Source: Bacteroidales bacterium UBA6229
Lineage (GTDB): Bacteria; Bacteroidota; Bacteroidia; Bacteroidales; F082
DNA: 22,968 nt
Assembly: GCA_002440975.1 (NCBI GenBank)
Contig: DJWN01000115.1
Location: forward strand, 1-22,968
Direction: 5' to 3'
The notes below the pieces were generated by a model. The model made no database searches and had not been told where the DNA came from. It saw only the letters and a list, made by a program, of their open reading frames with translations. Shown piece by piece: positions 21,351 through 22,968 of this stretch (positions are counted from its first letter, which is position 1; every line of letters starts with the position of its first letter). Made by a program: the position numbers and the translations under genes.

Positions 21351-22968
21351 TGCCAACTAAATTTTTTACTAATCAGGACGATAATAGTTTACTCAAAAAG
21401 TTTGAAGGAGTATTTACAAATATTGAAAGCATCCGTCATTTTGATGCATTGGTTGGATATTTCAGGACTTCTGGCTATTTTAAAGTTCGTGCATTCCTCG
21501 ACAAAATCCCAAAAATCAGAATACTTGTAGGTATTAATGTTGACCAACTCATTAAAAAATATCACGACAAAGGGCAGCTTTACCTTGAAAATCCTGGTGA
21601 AACAAAAGCTAACTTCCTTAAAGAAATCATCAAAAATATACAGGAAGCCAATTATGACGAAGTTACGGAAAAGGGAATTCTGCAATTCATTGATGATTTG
21701 GTTAGTGGTAAAATAGAACTGAGGGCACATCCAAAAAAGAAAATCCATGCAAAGGTTTATATTTTCAGACCTGCAACATTTAACGAATATGCACCTTGCG
21801 AAGTAATTACCGGTTCATCTAATCTGACTGATGCCGGACTGGGAGCAAATCCCGAATCAAACTACGAGTTTAATGTTAGTTTGCGCGAATATGAAGATGT
21901 AAAATTTGCAACCGAAGAATTTGAGCGACTATGGGCTGAATCAGTTCCAATTTTACAGGCAGAAGCCGAAAGAATAAAGAACCAAACCTATTTGCGTGAT
22001 GACTTTACACCTTTCGGGTTGTACATAAAAATGCTCATTGAATATTTTGGCAAACGTGTAGATTACGACCCATATAATATTGATTTGCTTTTGCCTCCCA
22101 AATACTTTCGGCTAAAGTACCAATCGGATGCTGCCAATCAGGGCTATGCAATTATGATGAAACACAACGGTTTTGTTTTGGCTGATGTTGTAGGTTTGGG
22201 CAAAACAATTATTGCCTGTATGATTATTAAAAAGTTCATTTACGAAAATGGTACTCATACAAAAATTTTAGTTGTTGTTCCCCCTGCAATTGAGGATAGT
22301 TGGAGACGAACAGTAAAAGATTTTGAACTGGATAATCATTTCACTTTCATTACTCTTGGAAGCTTACATAAGATACTCGATAGAAACAATTATACTTATC
22401 CGAATCCTGAGGAGATTGATTTAATTGCAGTGGATGAATCCCATAAATTCAGAAATGATTACACCGAAATGTATTTGGCTTTGCAGGAAATATGCAAAAT
22501 GCCAAGGGCAAGAGCTGCCGAAAATGGAGATTCAAGAAAGAAAGTAATATTGATTTCGGCAACTCCCCTAAACAACCGCCCACAGGATATTGAAAACCAA
22601 CTTTATCTTTTTCAGGACAGAAGAAATAGCACCCTCGAAAACATCAGAAACCTTCAGGAATATTTTAAACCCATAAATGAGCAGTATAAAAAACTGGCTT
22701 ACGAGAAAAAACTCAACATCAAAAAACTGAAAGCTTTATTTCAGAAATTACGAGATGATGTAGTTGAACCACTTGTAATACGCAGAACAAGAACTGATAT
22801 TGAGAGCAACAAGGAATATCTGGAAGATTTGGAAGTGCAGGGCATTAAATTTCCCAAAGTGGGCGACCCTTTTGCACTTTACTATGAATTAGAGGGAAAA
22901 CTAAGCGAATTATTTTTCGATACTGTTTCACTCATTACCAACCTTGATGAAGATGGAAATAAAATTGA
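21350..22968 (+). CDS. PLD-domain SNF2/DEAD-like helicase, N-terminal part (3' end outside the window)
   Basis: The frame is open from the ATG at 21350 to the window end, giving 539 residues. Residues about 1-200 form a phospholipase-D-like nuclease domain with one HxK motif (KIHAKVYIF, His133, Lys135) and GSSNLT (155-160), then ESNYEFNV. A superfamily-2 helicase core follows: KYQSDAANQGY (Q-motif-like), Walker A ADVVGLGKTIIA (278-289), LVVVPPAIEDSWRR, DESH box (362-365), ISATPLNNR (402-410), and IRRTRTDIE. The second RecA lobe is beyond the edge. PLD-helicase fusions of this kind occur in restriction-like defence loci and may cut or remodel foreign DNA. The XRE gene overlaps it by one base. 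No methyltransferase is visible within the window. Confidence 0.9.
   Translation, partial: MPTKFFTNQDDNSLLKKFEGVFTNIESIRHFDALVGYFRTSGYFKVRAFLDKIPKIRILVGINVDQLIKKYHDKGQLYLENPGETKANFLKEIIKNIQEANYDEVTEKGILQFIDDLVSGKIELRAHPKKKIHAKVYIFRPATFNEYAPCEVITGSSNLTDAGLGANPESNYEFNVSLREYEDVKFATEEFERLWAESVPILQAEAERIKNQTYLRDDFTPFGLYIKMLIEYFGKRVDYDPYNIDLLLPPKYFRLKYQSDAANQGYAIMMKHNGFVLADVVGLGKTIIACMIIKKFIYENGTHTKILVVVPPAIEDSWRRTVKDFELDNHFTFITLGSLHKILDRNNYTYPNPEEIDLIAVDESHKFRNDYTEMYLALQEICKMPRARAAENGDSRKKVILISATPLNNRPQDIENQLYLFQDRRNSTLENIRNLQEYFKPINEQYKKLAYEKKLNIKKLKALFQKLRDDVVEPLVIRRTRTDIESNKEYLEDLEVQGIKFPKVGDPFALYYELEGKLSELFFDTVSLITNLDEDGNKI

Noticed and set aside
21350..22968. Assignment of the PLD-helicase to DISARM or another named system
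   Set aside because: In DISARM the PLD and helicase functions are separate proteins, and no methyltransferase or DrmB-like gene is in view. The partial locus does not support a name.

Overview
The window looks like a chromosomal segment of a member of the Bacteroidota. The evidence is the TAnnTTTG-type promoter boxes (one with a perfect TTTG box 19 bases upstream), a GLPGLI-family protein paired with an outer-membrane beta-barrel protein, an E1 alpha-beta fused 2-oxoacid dehydrogenase, a stand-alone MnmD-type tRNA methyltransferase, and A-rich leaders in place of Shine-Dalgarno sites. I cannot place it below phylum level from sequence alone.

Layout. (1) 1-465 is the 3' part of a tRNA-modification methyltransferase gene (mnmD). 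(2) About 466-4645 is a visibly A+T-rich accessory block on the + strand: a 65-residue secreted four-cysteine peptide, a strong hairpin/T-tract terminator, a GLPGLI-family protein, and an 874-residue TonB-receptor-like beta-barrel protein. (3) At about 4666-4790 lies a decayed second copy of the 3' end of an mnmD gene. The accessory block is therefore bracketed by an intact and a dead mnmD end. (4) 4797-7565 is a tight five-gene minus-strand operon: LpxR-like lipoprotein, DUF493 protein, CrcB fluoride channel, an unknown acidic/aromatic protein and acylphosphatase. (5) 7657-12215 is minus strand: fused 2-oxoacid dehydrogenase E1, then a MATE transporter preceded by an APS/PAPS reductase (cysH). 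cysH is divergent from a + strand Mpl/MurC-type Mur ligase at 12351-13703. (6) 13682-13896 is a tandem duplication that includes the end of the Mur ligase gene and a palindromic REP-like hairpin. (7) 13932-18261 is minus strand: an S9 peptidase lipoprotein preceded by a secreted clan GH-A-like protein, then tRNA-Met with its own promoter and terminator. (8) 18678-20849 is a TPR sensor histidine kinase on the + strand. (9) From about 20900 to the right edge there is an apparent defence-type island: a large inverted repeat, an XRE regulator with a probable operator over its promoter, and an overlapping PLD-helicase gene that runs off the window.

The central 4.8-20.8 kb is mostly housekeeping and envelope metabolism. 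The two ends are the accessory parts. The left block looks like a candidate secreted-peptide plus outer-membrane-transport system. The right edge looks like the start of a restriction or anti-phage operon under an XRE controller. The functions proposed for both ends are inferences from family membership and gene order.
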